Positions 5,824 through 15,173 are shown, counted from the first letter of the stretch. The stretch is 20,865 bases of DNA from Candidatus Kaiserbacteria bacterium (GCA_020428895.1 JAGQLZ010000059.1:324-21188), one strand, 5' to 3'. Notes: generated by a model not told the origin, from the letters alone. Program-made: numbers and translations.

Positions 5824-7675
5824 AGACATACAATCGCCTGTGTGCGAAACAGTTCTTGTTTACCGTCTGACATTTAGAAGTCAGTGGGTTTTGTGTTTTA
5901 TATTATTGTTGATACTTTCAATTTTTATACAACCGATTAATTTGGCATTTGCTAATGAAACCGAAGTTACCGAAGTTACTGAAGTGACATCAGCTGAACC
6001 AGATAAAGAAGAAGTGAAGGAAGTTGAAGAAGTGACAATTGAAAAATCAGCAGATGATCCACTAGAGACGGAAGAAAGTATTACAGAAACTGAACCAAAT
6101 AAGACTGAAGAAGTCTCCAAGCAAACCGTTGTAGATGATATCGAAGAAGAAGCTGAAGTGACCGAGACTGCTAATGCAACAGAAGAAGATGTAGAAAATG
6201 ATAGTAGTTCTTCAGACAATGATGATCCAGTTGAAGAAGATATTGAAACTGAAACTGAGGTAATTGTGCCAGTCACTACTAATACTGATAAGGCTGAAAA
6301 TGATGTAATTTCAGATGATTCATCAAGCTCTAGTGACAGTTCAGACGACGATTCTAATGATGAGGCATCTACTGCAACTGATGGCGTTAAATCAACGACA
6401 ACTACAGATTTTGCTTCTTCTACTGAAGATGTTAAAGCATCTAGTACAGATGACGTCAATCAAGAAAGTGTTGAAGATATTGTTGAAATTACTACTATCA
6501 CAAAAGATGATACTGACAATAATGATGACGTTAATGAAAACGATGATGTATCAAATAATAATCAGGAGGTAACTAAAACAAAAGCTTCTACCACTGATGG
6601 TTTAGCATCTTCGACAACAGATAGTGCCTCAACTAGTAAAAACGTGGTTCATGTAATTAAAGACACCGCGAGTGGACCGCTGTCATTTTCTGATACAGAT
6701 TGTATGCAGATTGGTAATGGTTCTTATTATTGTGAAAAAAATAAGAACAAAAATAATTATTATGAAAGTGACGAAATTTTTGCAGCACAAGATGAAGATG
6801 GCGATACTGAAATATATCTAAGATTAAAAGGTAATTTAACTAAGCTAACTGATAATAAAGTAGATGACGACGCTCCAAGATTTGATTCTAAAAGTAAACA
6901 AATGGTTTGGCATCGGTTGATAGAAGGTCGTTTTCAAATTGTGACTTATGATTGGGAAACAAAGACCGAAAAACAAATAACTCAAGGTACTTCAAATAGT
7001 TCAGAACCAGATTCTTACGATGGTGTAATTGTTTGGCAGTATTGGGATGGAAGTGATTGGGAAATTATGATGTTAAGCGAAGATGAGATGATTCAGGTTA
7101 CTGATAATGAATTTCCTGATTTGGCGCCAAGAATTAATGAAGAATATATTATTTGGAACACTGTTCATAATGGTAAAAAGACCATTGTTATTTATGAAAT
7201 AAGTACTGGTTTTACAGAATTAATTCATGATAGTGATGAAATTTTAGCCAGCAACCCTAGACTGGTTATGTTGTATGAGGCTGAATATGGTAACGGAGAC
7301 GTAGTTACCAGAGGTTTTGATCTTGAAACTGGGGAAATTATTCCACTTACAGTTCAACCAAAAGAGTTACCAACAAAAATTCCAGAACCTGAAAGTACAG
7401 ATGAAGTAAAGGCTTTGATTACTACTAAGTCAACCTCCCGAGAGAACAAAAATAGTGAAGATTTAGATATAAATACTGGATTGGCAACATCTACAAACAA
7501 AACTCCGTCAAGTTCAGCCACCACCACTGTAGTAGCTGAAGAAATTACTGATATCACAGATGTAATTGTAGAGGATTTTAATACAGAAACCCCGACAGGT
7601 GAAATAATTGATGACACCATAAATTTATCAGGAACCAGCACTATCCCAGACGTTGTTATTCCACCGATAGAGTAA
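5810..7675 (+). CDS. Secreted acidic low-complexity protein with TolB-like beta-propeller
   Basis: A 621-residue protein. I choose ATG 5810: upstream in-frame starts lie deep inside the HTH gene, and 5810 gives a basic N-region, a hydrophobic core (about 26-41) and a cleavage site 'AFA-NE' near residue 48. Residues about 49-290 are an extremely acidic Glu/Asp/Thr/Val/Ser linker with TEV repeats, Ser-Asp runs and 'ASST.D' motifs, resembling Ser-Asp stalks of surface adhesins. Residues about 300-515 hold four or five TolB/WD40-like blades ('DEIFAAQDEDGDTEIYL', 'LTKLTDNKVDDDAPRF', 'MVWHR', 'IVWQYWDG', 'IIWNT'), a propeller fold for protein contacts. C-terminal residues 516-621 are again Thr/Ser-rich. 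There is no C-terminal anchor or LPxTG. A role as a spaced extracellular binding module is inference. Confidence 0.85.
   Translation: MRTTRDIQSPVCETVLVYRLTFRSQWVLCFILLLILSIFIQPINLAFANETEVTEVTEVTSAEPDKEEVKEVEEVTIEKSADDPLETEESITETEPNKTEEVSKQTVVDDIEEEAEVTETANATEEDVENDSSSSDNDDPVEEDIETETEVIVPVTTNTDKAENDVISDDSSSSSDSSDDDSNDEASTATDGVKSTTTTDFASSTEDVKASSTDDVNQESVEDIVEITTITKDDTDNNDDVNENDDVSNNNQEVTKTKASTTDGLASSTTDSASTSKNVVHVIKDTASGPLSFSDTDCMQIGNGSYYCEKNKNKNNYYESDEIFAAQDEDGDTEIYLRLKGNLTKLTDNKVDDDAPRFDSKSKQMVWHRLIEGRFQIVTYDWETKTEKQITQGTSNSSEPDSYDGVIVWQYWDGSDWEIMMLSEDEMIQVTDNEFPDLAPRINEEYIIWNTVHNGKKTIVIYEISTGFTELIHDSDEILASNPRLVMLYEAEYGNGDVVTRGFDLETGEIIPLTVQPKELPTKIPEPESTDEVKALITTKSTSRENKNSEDLDINTGLATSTNKTPSSSATTTVVAEEITDITDVIVEDFNTETPTGEIIDDTINLSGTSTIPDVVIPPIE
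5960..5986 (+). repeat. Three tandem 9-base TEV-coding repeats
   Basis: Three near-identical units coding Thr-Glu-Val sit just after the predicted signal cleavage site of the acidic protein. They begin the low-complexity stalk and are a likely site of length variation by slippage. Confidence 0.7.
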
Positions 7676-7696
7676 GCATTTAAGCCAGATTTACGA

Positions 7697-7713
7697 TAGA
7701 ATGTAAATATAAC
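7697..7713 (+). promoter_or_regulatory. Possible internal promoter of the giant gene
   Basis: TAGAAT at 7697-7702 lies 11 bases before the ATG at 7714, implying a leader of only a few bases. No convincing -35 is found 16-18 bp upstream. No terminator separates this from the preceding gene, so read-through is equally likely. Confidence 0.35.
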
Positions 7714-10700
7714 ATGTATACGGGAATTCGGAGAATGTCCAAGAGTTTTTACGTGTGTGTGAAGAAATTATTAACTTTGGTAGTTTTGGTTAATTTAGTA
7801 TACGGAGGTATACCGTTACCATTTAATTTTAATTTCAACAAACCACAAACTGCCCATGCTTTGGCTGGAGATTTTTCGGTATTTCGAAAAAATTCTGGCA
7901 ATATTGCTATTCCAACCTCGGGTGCTGAGATAGAAATGACTTGGGATACAACAGTTTCTGAATCAAGCAATATTCAACTTCAAGGTGATACAAAGTCGAT
8001 CGATTTATCTGAAGGTGGAAAATATCTAGTTCTGTACAATGCTTGGGCCGAAGAAACTGGCGCAGGTACACAAAACCGTCGGGCCTTTGAGAGTTATTTG
8101 ACACTTGATGAATCAGAAATTGTTTACGGTCGGGGCGCTGGTTATATTCGAGATAGCAACCAAGATGATCAGTACGCATACACCAACGGAGCCGCTATTA
8201 TTGATGCCGGTGCCGGTGAAGATCTTAAAATAAATGTTAGACGAGATGATACCAATCCTGATGATTTAACACAGACTAGAGCTGGTACTAATGGTGTATC
8301 AGTTCTTAAAATGAAAGACAATCTTGATTACGCAATAATCCCTAAAACTTCAAATAGCACAGACATTAGTGGTAATACTAGTTTTATAGATGTTAGTTTT
8401 AATAATGCTGACGAGCTAGATACTGGTTCATTTGGTTACACTAGTGGATCTTCAGACATTACCCTTAAAGGTTCAGCTGGTGATTATTTTTTAGTTACTT
8501 ATAACATTAGACTCAATCAAACTGAAGGCTCAGGTGAAAGACAGAACTACCAATCGAGACTGGCTTTAGATGGTGTTGAAATTGATGGTACTAAAGTTAC
8601 AACTTACATTAGAGGTGACGCTAATAGTAATGGTATATATTACGGAACTTTAGCTTACTCTGGTATTATTCAAAAAACTAGCTCTAGTGATGAAATTTTA
8701 AATATTCAAGTTAGACAAGAGAATACTGATGATGGATCACCGCCAGCAACAGTGATTGTTGGTAATGAAACCGGTGTATCAATTGCCGCTCTTCCAGATA
8801 CTGCTCATTACATAATGCTAACATCTACAACTACTCAAGCAGTACCAAACACCCAGTCGCCAATAGATTTTGATGAACAGATAGTAGTTGATAGTACAGC
8901 ATTTTCACATTCAACAACTATCAATCCATCGCGGATTAATATTGATTTAGCGGGAGATTATTTATTCTTTTCAAACATACACGCCCTTAGAACTAGCGGT
9001 GGTGGTGACCGCGATCCATATCGAGTGGAGTGGCGCTTAGATGGCACTAACACTCTTGGCTATGGTGGACACGGTAGTTTTTTAAGAGGAAATCAAGGGT
9101 CACAAAATAGTTACGAAGCTGGATCGGCTGGTGGTTTGATAATACCGGGTTTGTCAGATACTCAGTATGTGGAAGTAACCATGTTTGATGAAGAAGATAA
9201 CGCTGATGCTGATTTAATACCTGGTGATATTGCGGTTCAAGGTGTGGAGATGTCACTACTTTTCCAGACAAACGTAGATGTTAGTGCTACCAGCTCTCAT
9301 AATACTAATTCTCAAATTCCAGCTAATAATGTTTATCAAGGTGGTGGGTTTGTGATTGAAGAGAACACTTCTTCTAGAAATGTAACGAATATAACAATAT
9401 CCGAATCTGGTACAGTGGATGGATCAACTGGTCTTGATAATATAAAACTTTTCTATGATCAGGATACTACTGCACCGTATGACTGTACTGGAGAATCATA
9501 TTCTGGTTCAGAGAGTCAATTTGGTTCTACAGACACGACTGGTTTTTCTGGTGCTAATGGCATTTCAAGTTTTACTGATTCAGTTGGCATTTCTACAACC
9601 TCGTCACTCTGTGTTTATGTTGTTTATGATGTTACAGAAAGTGCTAACGATGGTGAAACTGTAATTATCAGTATTAACGATCCGACTATTGATGTTGGGG
9701 TCACTTCCGGAGGAAGTATCAGTCCCGATTCAGCAGTCGCGCCGACCGGTCAAATGACCTTAGCCAAAGCTGATTTAACTCAAATTCATTACCATTGGCG
9801 TAATGATGACGGTTCAGAATCGGCAGCTACTTCTGTCGATGGTGCGGAGGATACGGCAGCGGGTGGTTTTACTGCTGGTACCCAACGGCGTTTACGTATT
9901 GAAGTTTCTGCTGAAGGTTCAGCTAACGCTGACCCAGCGCAGTTTAGACTACAGTATGCAGAAAAATCCGGTACATGTTCGGCCTCTTCTGGTTGGGAAG
10001 ATGTGGCTGATGTAGGCGGAGCTTGGGATATCGGTGATTCTACAAATCTTACTTTCGCAGCTAACGCAACCAATATCGGAAGTCAGGCCTTGGGTGAGGT
10101 AACCGATGAAGAGCTAAATTTCAATGGTACACAAACTATTGTTGACGGTGGTGACAAGAGTGTTGATGTAAGTATCGATGGTGATGAGTTTGCTGAACTC
10201 GAATATACCGTAATTTCTACAGCTGCCGCCACTGAAGGTAACACTTATTGTTTTAGGTTGGTAGATGAGTCACCAGATGTGACCCATAGTTACCGTATTC
10301 CACTCACTATAGATTCAGCAGAAGTTAATAGTAACCTGACAGATTTTCCAGTTTATGTTGATTTGAGTAACTTGGGTTCACATTTTTTCTCAAATGTTTC
10401 AAGTAATGGTGGTGATATTAGAATTACTGAAAGTGATGGTGCGACCGAAGTAGCTAGGGAGGTGGTGTCGATTAATACTGGGGCAGAAACAGGAGAACTG
10501 CATTTTAAAGCCCCAAGTATATCTTCTTCAGCTGATACAACTTTTTATATTTACTATGGTGCAGCTGGAGAAAATGAATATCAGGCGTCTAGTACTTATG
10601 GTTCCCATAATGTATGGAGTAATAACTTTGAAGCGGTATATCACTTTCCAACAACTGAAGACAGTACTGGTAACGGCTACACTTTAACAGCTTCTAACAT

Positions 10701-13700
10701 TACAAACTCAGGAACCACAAAGGTAGGTACTCAAGCCGCTGATTTTAATGGTTCCAATTCTCTTTATAGTCACCCAGATCCGAACTTAATTTTAAGTGGT
10801 CGTAGTGCAATCACCTTTACAGGTTGGATTGATAGTGACGTAACTAATACTGATAAAGGTTTTTTAATTGCAGATACTGTTAATGGTAGTGATGCTGGGC
10901 ATTGTATGCGTTACGATCAGTCGGGTGCTAGTGGTGGAGGATCACAAGTAATTAAAGGATGTATTGATACATCTTCAGGTGTTAGCCAATATGAGTCAGC
11001 TAGCAGTGTTCAGACTACTGACTGGCAGTACGTGTCACAAACATGGCAACCTAGTCAAGCAATTGAAATGTATATAAACGCTGTTGCTACTACTTATACT
11101 TTCTCACCAACTTCACGAACCGGTACGACTTTAGTGGGTGCAGGTACTCTTTACATTGGTGCTGGTGGAAAAGATACCACTTCTGGCGGTTGGGATGGAC
11201 GGTTGGATGAGTTTAGATTTGCCAGTGCCTACCGTAATAGTGCGTGGATAGCTGCTGAATATAGCAATCAAAATACACCATTAACATTTTATTCAACAAG
11301 TACTGAAGAGTCGTTAAACAATTCACCGGTAGCCATTACTTACGATGTGTACCCAGAAGCTAATATAACAGCTGACATCACAGTTTTATCTAGTGGTAGT
11401 CAAGTTTCCACACTCGATGCTGGCTCTACTGCAGGATACGTCGGCGGAACCTTTATTATTGAAAGGGATGGCGGTGATCGTATATTAACCGATATTACCA
11501 TTCACGAAACTGGAACTATTGATGCTCAAAATGATCTCGATAATATTAATATTTATTACGATTTAGACACTAGTTTTCCATATGACTGTACTGGAGAAAC
11601 CTATAATGCAGGATCAGATGCTCAATTTGGGTCAACAGACACTGATGGATTCTCAACTGCTAATGGTTCTTCTACGTTTACTCACGGAATTGGAGTAACC
11701 ATAAATACCACTCAAACTTTTTGTGGTTATGTTGTTTTAGATGTTAGTTCACAGGCAGTTAATGGAGAAACTATTGGTATACAGATAACTAATCCGTCTA
11801 CGGATGTAGTGGTAACCAGTTCATCAGTTGGACCAAGTACGGTAGTCTCACCAACTGGTGACACGACTGTGGCGGCTTCAATTTTAACGCAAACTGGTTA
11901 TCACTGGCGAAATGATGATGATAATGAAGTTGATGCTACTTCAGCTACTGGTGATATAGAAAACTCACCTTTGTTAGATTTACCAAGAAATACTACTTAT
12001 CGATTACGTTATCAAGTCTCAAATGAAGGAACAGTTACTAGTAATGCAACCCAGTTTCAGCTTGAATACAGAACTAAAGTATCTGCTTGTGACGCAACCG
12101 GATCGTGGCAAGCTGTAGATGTGAGCACCGCCTTTACTATGGGGTCTACCTCACAACTAATTGATGGAAATAATACAACGGACGTAACTTCAGGAGGTAT
12201 TTCTAATCCAGGTGGTAAAACTTTTCAGGGTACCAATGGTGGTCAGAAAGAAGACGATGATACAACTGGCAACATTACTTTGAGTAGTTCGCAGTTTGTT
12301 GAAGTTGAATACGCCATTGAAGCTACTAATTTATCTGGCTATAACACAGATTATTGTTTTAGGCTTACTGATGCGGGTACTCCATTGCCGGCATACACTG
12401 AATATGCTGAACTTACTACTCGTGAAAAACAAGATTTCTTTATCCAAAGAGGAACGTTGTTTGTGTCAGGCACGGGTGTAACCCTTACTGCTGGAGTTGA
12501 CTATGTAGCCCCAGCATCTACTAGTACTGCCTTTGTTCGTATTACAAATACTAATTACACTGGGGCTGGCCACTCAGTACAGGGTACTCAATCTGCAATA
12601 AATGTAACTGCCTATATTCAAGATCAATCTGACATTACTTCTAGTTTTCGGATTGGTAGACCAACTGGTGCTGCTAACTCAACCAGAGTAAGTTGGGAAA
12701 TTATTGAATATACCGGATTGGCAGGAGCAGATAATGAAATAATAGTTCGTGATGTTGATGCAGTTACTTATGGGACAACTGGTCTAACCGCGACTGGTAC
12801 AGCTTTAAGTAATGTCGCTGACGAAAATGATTTAGTAGTATTTATAACTGGTCAGTTGAATCCAAATACTGGCAGTGGAGCTTTTTTGCAAATGCAATCT
12901 ACAGCCGAATGGTATAGTACCACTAGCGAACCAGTGTTTAGACGTGGTCGGTCAGGTGATGCGATTGGAGTAAGTTACGCCGTAGTTGAATTTACCGGCT
13001 TGAACTGGAAAATTCAAAGAGTTGAACATCCATACACGGCCGCTGGATCTACAGAGACAGAAGCAATAAACCCTGTTAATAGTCTTTCTCGGTCATTTAT
13101 TCATTCACAAAAACGTATAAGCGGTACTGTAACTGGACTTGATGATTTTGGCCATATCATCTCTCAAGTTACTAGTGGTTTAGTTAATTTTCAACTCAAT
13201 TCAGGTTCAACTCCAGCCAATGTTCATACTTCGGTAGCTTGGGTGATTGAGAATACTCAGACTGGCGACGGATCCATGCAAGTTTTTCGGTCCGATAGTT
13301 CAGTTGATGGTAATGAAGCCGTTGAACCGAGAGTCACAGTCCGGTCATTCGGTGGTCCGGCAAATCGACTAAGTAATATCTCTGTGTTTGGTAGTAATGA
13401 TTCAACTGGTAGCGGTACAGCTTTCCCAAGAGCAATACTAGGCTTAACTGCCACCAGTACTTCACAATACGAATTATTTGAAAGTGATGCTGGACAAACT
13501 CAAACATACAGTATCATGACAGTGCAATGGCCGGTAGCGGAATTAGCTTTCCAGCAAAACTATTATCGTTTTTATGTAGATAATGCAAGTACCACTCCTA
13601 ATGATCCGTGGCCAGTTGGTGGAGTTAATTTGGGTGAAAATACTGCCATTACTAGTACAGATGATCCGCTTGGTGAAGGAGAGAGAGTACGAATCAGAAT

Positions 13701-15168
13701 GTCAATTAAAGCTAATAATGCTACCTTCCCTGAGAGCACTGTAAGTTTTAAGTTACAGTATGGTCGGCGCGATGGTATATCATGTAGTGCTATTTCAAGT
13801 TGGTTTGATGTAGGTGTGGCTGGCAGTGGTGAAGTTTGGCGGGGTTATGACAATACACCAATAGACGGTGACACATTAACACAATCTTTATTAAGCGCTG
13901 ATGTATTAGCTACTTATGAAGAAGAGAATAATTCGGCCGTTAACCCAAATGTAGCTCAAGTCGGTGATAATATTGAATACGACTGGTTAATTGAACACAA
14001 CGGTGCCACCCAACGTTCCGACTATTGTTTCCGCATGGTTGAATCTGATGGTACTGAATTTTCTAGTTATAATTATTATCCAACCTTACGAACCACAGGC
14101 TATACTCCAGTAATTAATAACTGGCGCTGGTACACTGACGAAGCTAGTGTTACTCCAACCTCTCATTTAGCTAATGAAAATGTGGCTCCAATTGATACTG
14201 CTAACCAAGAAGTATTAAAACTTCGTTTATCATTAAAGGAATTAGAAGGTGCGCCTGGTTCAAATCTTAAATTCTCACTTCAGTATTCTCAGTATAGTGA
14301 TTTTAGTGATGGCGGAGTAACCCTAGTTTCAAGTGCGAGCTGTACAGAAAATTCTATTTGGTGTTATGCCGATGGTGGTGGTAACGACAATGCTTTGATT
14401 GATGAAGCGGTGATTTCTGATTCTGATGCATGTTCTGGTGGCAGTGGAGTTGGTTGCGGTACACACAATGAATCTATTGATGGCCCTAGTACCTTAGCCC
14501 ACCCTTCTTTAGGAACCATTGAAATGGAATTCACACTAAAACAAGCTGGTGCTCGAGTTGGTGGTGTGTATTATTTCCGTCTGTATGATACCGCTTCTGA
14601 GGATGTAGTTTACGCTAGTACCACATATCCGAGTATTCAGGTGGAGAGTGCTAATTTAACCTTTACTATTGGCGGCTTACCTAGCGGTACGGTTACGGAA
14701 GGAATTACCACTGATGTCGGCACTACACCAGCTGGAGTCAATTTTGGTACTTTGCCACTGGATACAGAAATAGAAGCTGCTCATAGGTTATCAGTTAATA
14801 CAAACGCAACTGAAGGTTATCAAATCCTTACTTATGCCCGACAAAATCTTTTAAATACCTATGGAACAGCTATTGATCCAATTACCTCTACGAACCTAGC
14901 TCCAGCCGCATGGGCAACCGGCTGTTTAATTTCTGCCGATGGCTGTTTTGGATATCACGTCGGTGACGATATACTATTTGGAGGCTCAACTAGATTTTCA
15001 CCAATCGATAGTTATGCCGCCTTTGATACTACACCGCGTGAAGTAATGTATAGCTCTATTCCGATAAATGAATCTCAGGATATAGTTTACAAAATTCAGG
15101 TGGGTGAGTTACAAACCGCTGGTGATTACGAAACCGAAATTGTATATATAGCCATCCCAACTTTCTAA
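7714..15168 (+). CDS. Giant modular surface protein (DUF2341, LamG, repeated Cys-pair modules, WxL-like C-terminus)
   Basis: A 2484-residue secreted protein; ATG 7735 is an alternative start (GGAG only one base upstream). Signal peptide about 1-51 ('AHALA-G'). Modules in order: three related jelly-roll-like units (52-208, 209-373, 374-519); module A1 (520-687); module B1 (688-855, 'HYHWRNDDG...YCFRL'); DUF2341 (about 856-950, 'RIPLTID...FPVYVDL...FYIYYG'); LamG/concanavalin-like domain (about 966-1192, 'YHF...DFNGSNS...GRLDEFRF'); A2 (1213-1387); B2 (1388-1572); a beta-rich stretch (1574-1945); B3 (1946-2130); B4 (2133-2314); and a C-terminal domain (2315-2484) shared with the gene at 1-933. 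Repeats A and B carry conserved Cys pairs, suggesting disulfides. LamG domains often bind glycans, so adhesion is plausible but not shown. It lies six bases before a DUF916-like gene, so they are probably co-expressed. No membrane segment other than the signal is seen. Confidence 0.92.
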   Translation: MYTGIRRMSKSFYVCVKKLLTLVVLVNLVYGGIPLPFNFNFNKPQTAHALAGDFSVFRKNSGNIAIPTSGAEIEMTWDTTVSESSNIQLQGDTKSIDLSEGGKYLVLYNAWAEETGAGTQNRRAFESYLTLDESEIVYGRGAGYIRDSNQDDQYAYTNGAAIIDAGAGEDLKINVRRDDTNPDDLTQTRAGTNGVSVLKMKDNLDYAIIPKTSNSTDISGNTSFIDVSFNNADELDTGSFGYTSGSSDITLKGSAGDYFLVTYNIRLNQTEGSGERQNYQSRLALDGVEIDGTKVTTYIRGDANSNGIYYGTLAYSGIIQKTSSSDEILNIQVRQENTDDGSPPATVIVGNETGVSIAALPDTAHYIMLTSTTTQAVPNTQSPIDFDEQIVVDSTAFSHSTTINPSRINIDLAGDYLFFSNIHALRTSGGGDRDPYRVEWRLDGTNTLGYGGHGSFLRGNQGSQNSYEAGSAGGLIIPGLSDTQYVEVTMFDEEDNADADLIPGDIAVQGVEMSLLFQTNVDVSATSSHNTNSQIPANNVYQGGGFVIEENTSSRNVTNITISESGTVDGSTGLDNIKLFYDQDTTAPYDCTGESYSGSESQFGSTDTTGFSGANGISSFTDSVGISTTSSLCVYVVYDVTESANDGETVIISINDPTIDVGVTSGGSISPDSAVAPTGQMTLAKADLTQIHYHWRNDDGSESAATSVDGAEDTAAGGFTAGTQRRLRIEVSAEGSANADPAQFRLQYAEKSGTCSASSGWEDVADVGGAWDIGDSTNLTFAANATNIGSQALGEVTDEELNFNGTQTIVDGGDKSVDVSIDGDEFAELEYTVISTAAATEGNTYCFRLVDESPDVTHSYRIPLTIDSAEVNSNLTDFPVYVDLSNLGSHFFSNVSSNGGDIRITESDGATEVAREVVSINTGAETGELHFKAPSISSSADTTFYIYYGAAGENEYQASSTYGSHNVWSNNFEAVYHFPTTEDSTGNGYTLTASNITNSGTTKVGTQAADFNGSNSLYSHPDPNLILSGRSAITFTGWIDSDVTNTDKGFLIADTVNGSDAGHCMRYDQSGASGGGSQVIKGCIDTSSGVSQYESASSVQTTDWQYVSQTWQPSQAIEMYINAVATTYTFSPTSRTGTTLVGAGTLYIGAGGKDTTSGGWDGRLDEFRFASAYRNSAWIAAEYSNQNTPLTFYSTSTEESLNNSPVAITYDVYPEANITADITVLSSGSQVSTLDAGSTAGYVGGTFIIERDGGDRILTDITIHETGTIDAQNDLDNINIYYDLDTSFPYDCTGETYNAGSDAQFGSTDTDGFSTANGSSTFTHGIGVTINTTQTFCGYVVLDVSSQAVNGETIGIQITNPSTDVVVTSSSVGPSTVVSPTGDTTVAASILTQTGYHWRNDDDNEVDATSATGDIENSPLLDLPRNTTYRLRYQVSNEGTVTSNATQFQLEYRTKVSACDATGSWQAVDVSTAFTMGSTSQLIDGNNTTDVTSGGISNPGGKTFQGTNGGQKEDDDTTGNITLSSSQFVEVEYAIEATNLSGYNTDYCFRLTDAGTPLPAYTEYAELTTREKQDFFIQRGTLFVSGTGVTLTAGVDYVAPASTSTAFVRITNTNYTGAGHSVQGTQSAINVTAYIQDQSDITSSFRIGRPTGAANSTRVSWEIIEYTGLAGADNEIIVRDVDAVTYGTTGLTATGTALSNVADENDLVVFITGQLNPNTGSGAFLQMQSTAEWYSTTSEPVFRRGRSGDAIGVSYAVVEFTGLNWKIQRVEHPYTAAGSTETEAINPVNSLSRSFIHSQKRISGTVTGLDDFGHIISQVTSGLVNFQLNSGSTPANVHTSVAWVIENTQTGDGSMQVFRSDSSVDGNEAVEPRVTVRSFGGPANRLSNISVFGSNDSTGSGTAFPRAILGLTATSTSQYELFESDAGQTQTYSIMTVQWPVAELAFQQNYYRFYVDNASTTPNDPWPVGGVNLGENTAITSTDDPLGEGERVRIRMSIKANNATFPESTVSFKLQYGRRDGISCSAISSWFDVGVAGSGEVWRGYDNTPIDGDTLTQSLLSADVLATYEEENNSAVNPNVAQVGDNIEYDWLIEHNGATQRSDYCFRMVESDGTEFSSYNYYPTLRTTGYTPVINNWRWYTDEASVTPTSHLANENVAPIDTANQEVLKLRLSLKELEGAPGSNLKFSLQYSQYSDFSDGGVTLVSSASCTENSIWCYADGGGNDNALIDEAVISDSDACSGGSGVGCGTHNESIDGPSTLAHPSLGTIEMEFTLKQAGARVGGVYYFRLYDTASEDVVYASTTYPSIQVESANLTFTIGGLPSGTVTEGITTDVGTTPAGVNFGTLPLDTEIEAAHRLSVNTNATEGYQILTYARQNLLNTYGTAIDPITSTNLAPAAWATGCLISADGCFGYHVGDDILFGGSTRFSPIDSYAAFDTTPREVMYSSIPINESQDIVYKIQVGELQTAGDYETEIVYIAIPTF
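7867..9270 (+). repeat. Three diverged ~150-residue jelly-roll-like units
   Basis: The units share a 'G-[KD]-Y-L-[VF]-[LF]-[YS]-N' strand, an 'R...Y...L.LDG..' strand, 'G.G.-Y/S-[IF]-[IL]-R-[DG]' and a later '[GS]-[AG]-[AG]-[IL]-I' strand. They resemble C1q/TNF-type sandwiches in layout. The family is not recognised and the boundaries are approximate. Confidence 0.55.
9271..9774 (+). repeat. Module A, copy 1 (Cys pair)
   Basis: Residues about 520-687 of the giant protein. It has 'FVIEENTSSRNVTNITISESGT', 'PYDCTGESY', 'QFGSTD' and 'CVYVVYDV', which recur in copy 2 at 11350-11874. The conserved cysteines are C591 and C633. Confidence 0.75.
9775..10281 (+). repeat. Module B, copy 1 (Cys pair)
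   Basis: Residues about 688-855. The module opens with 'YHWRNDDGSE', contains an 'RLQY...C....GW' strand and ends with 'YCFRLVD'. The conserved cysteines are C755 and C846. Confidence 0.75.
11350..11874 (+). repeat. Module A, copy 2 (Cys pair)
   Basis: Residues about 1213-1387. It repeats 'FIIERDGGDRILTDITIHETGT', 'PYDCTGETY', 'QFGSTDTDGFS' and 'CGYVVLDV' of copy 1. The cysteines are C1292 and C1337, with nearly the same spacing. Confidence 0.75.
11875..12430 (+). repeat. Module B, copy 2 (Cys pair)
   Basis: Residues about 1388-1572. It opens 'YHWRNDDDNE' and ends 'DYCFRLTD...YTEYAEL'. The cysteines are C1459 and C1548. Confidence 0.75.
13546..14103 (+). repeat. Module B, copy 3 (Cys pair)
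   Basis: Residues about 1946-2130. It opens 'YYRFYVDNAS', carries 'KLQYGRRDGISCSAISSW' and ends 'DYCFRMVESDG'. The cysteines are C2024 and C2105. Confidence 0.7.
14110..14655 (+). repeat. Module B, copy 4 (Cys pair rearranged)
   Basis: Residues about 2133-2314. It opens 'NNWRWYTDEAS' and ends 'YYFRLYD', so the usual 'YCFR' cysteine is lost. Four other cysteines ('SCTENSIWC', 'ACSGGSGVGC') appear instead. It directly precedes the C-terminal WxL-like domain. Confidence 0.65.
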
Positions 15169-15173
15169 AGAGT

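Noticed and set aside
5881..6459. A 192-residue minus-strand frame opposite the acidic stalk
   Set aside because: It is Ser/Val/Thr-rich low complexity, the mirror of Glu/Asp/Thr/Ser codons on the + strand. It has no start context, domain or promoter.
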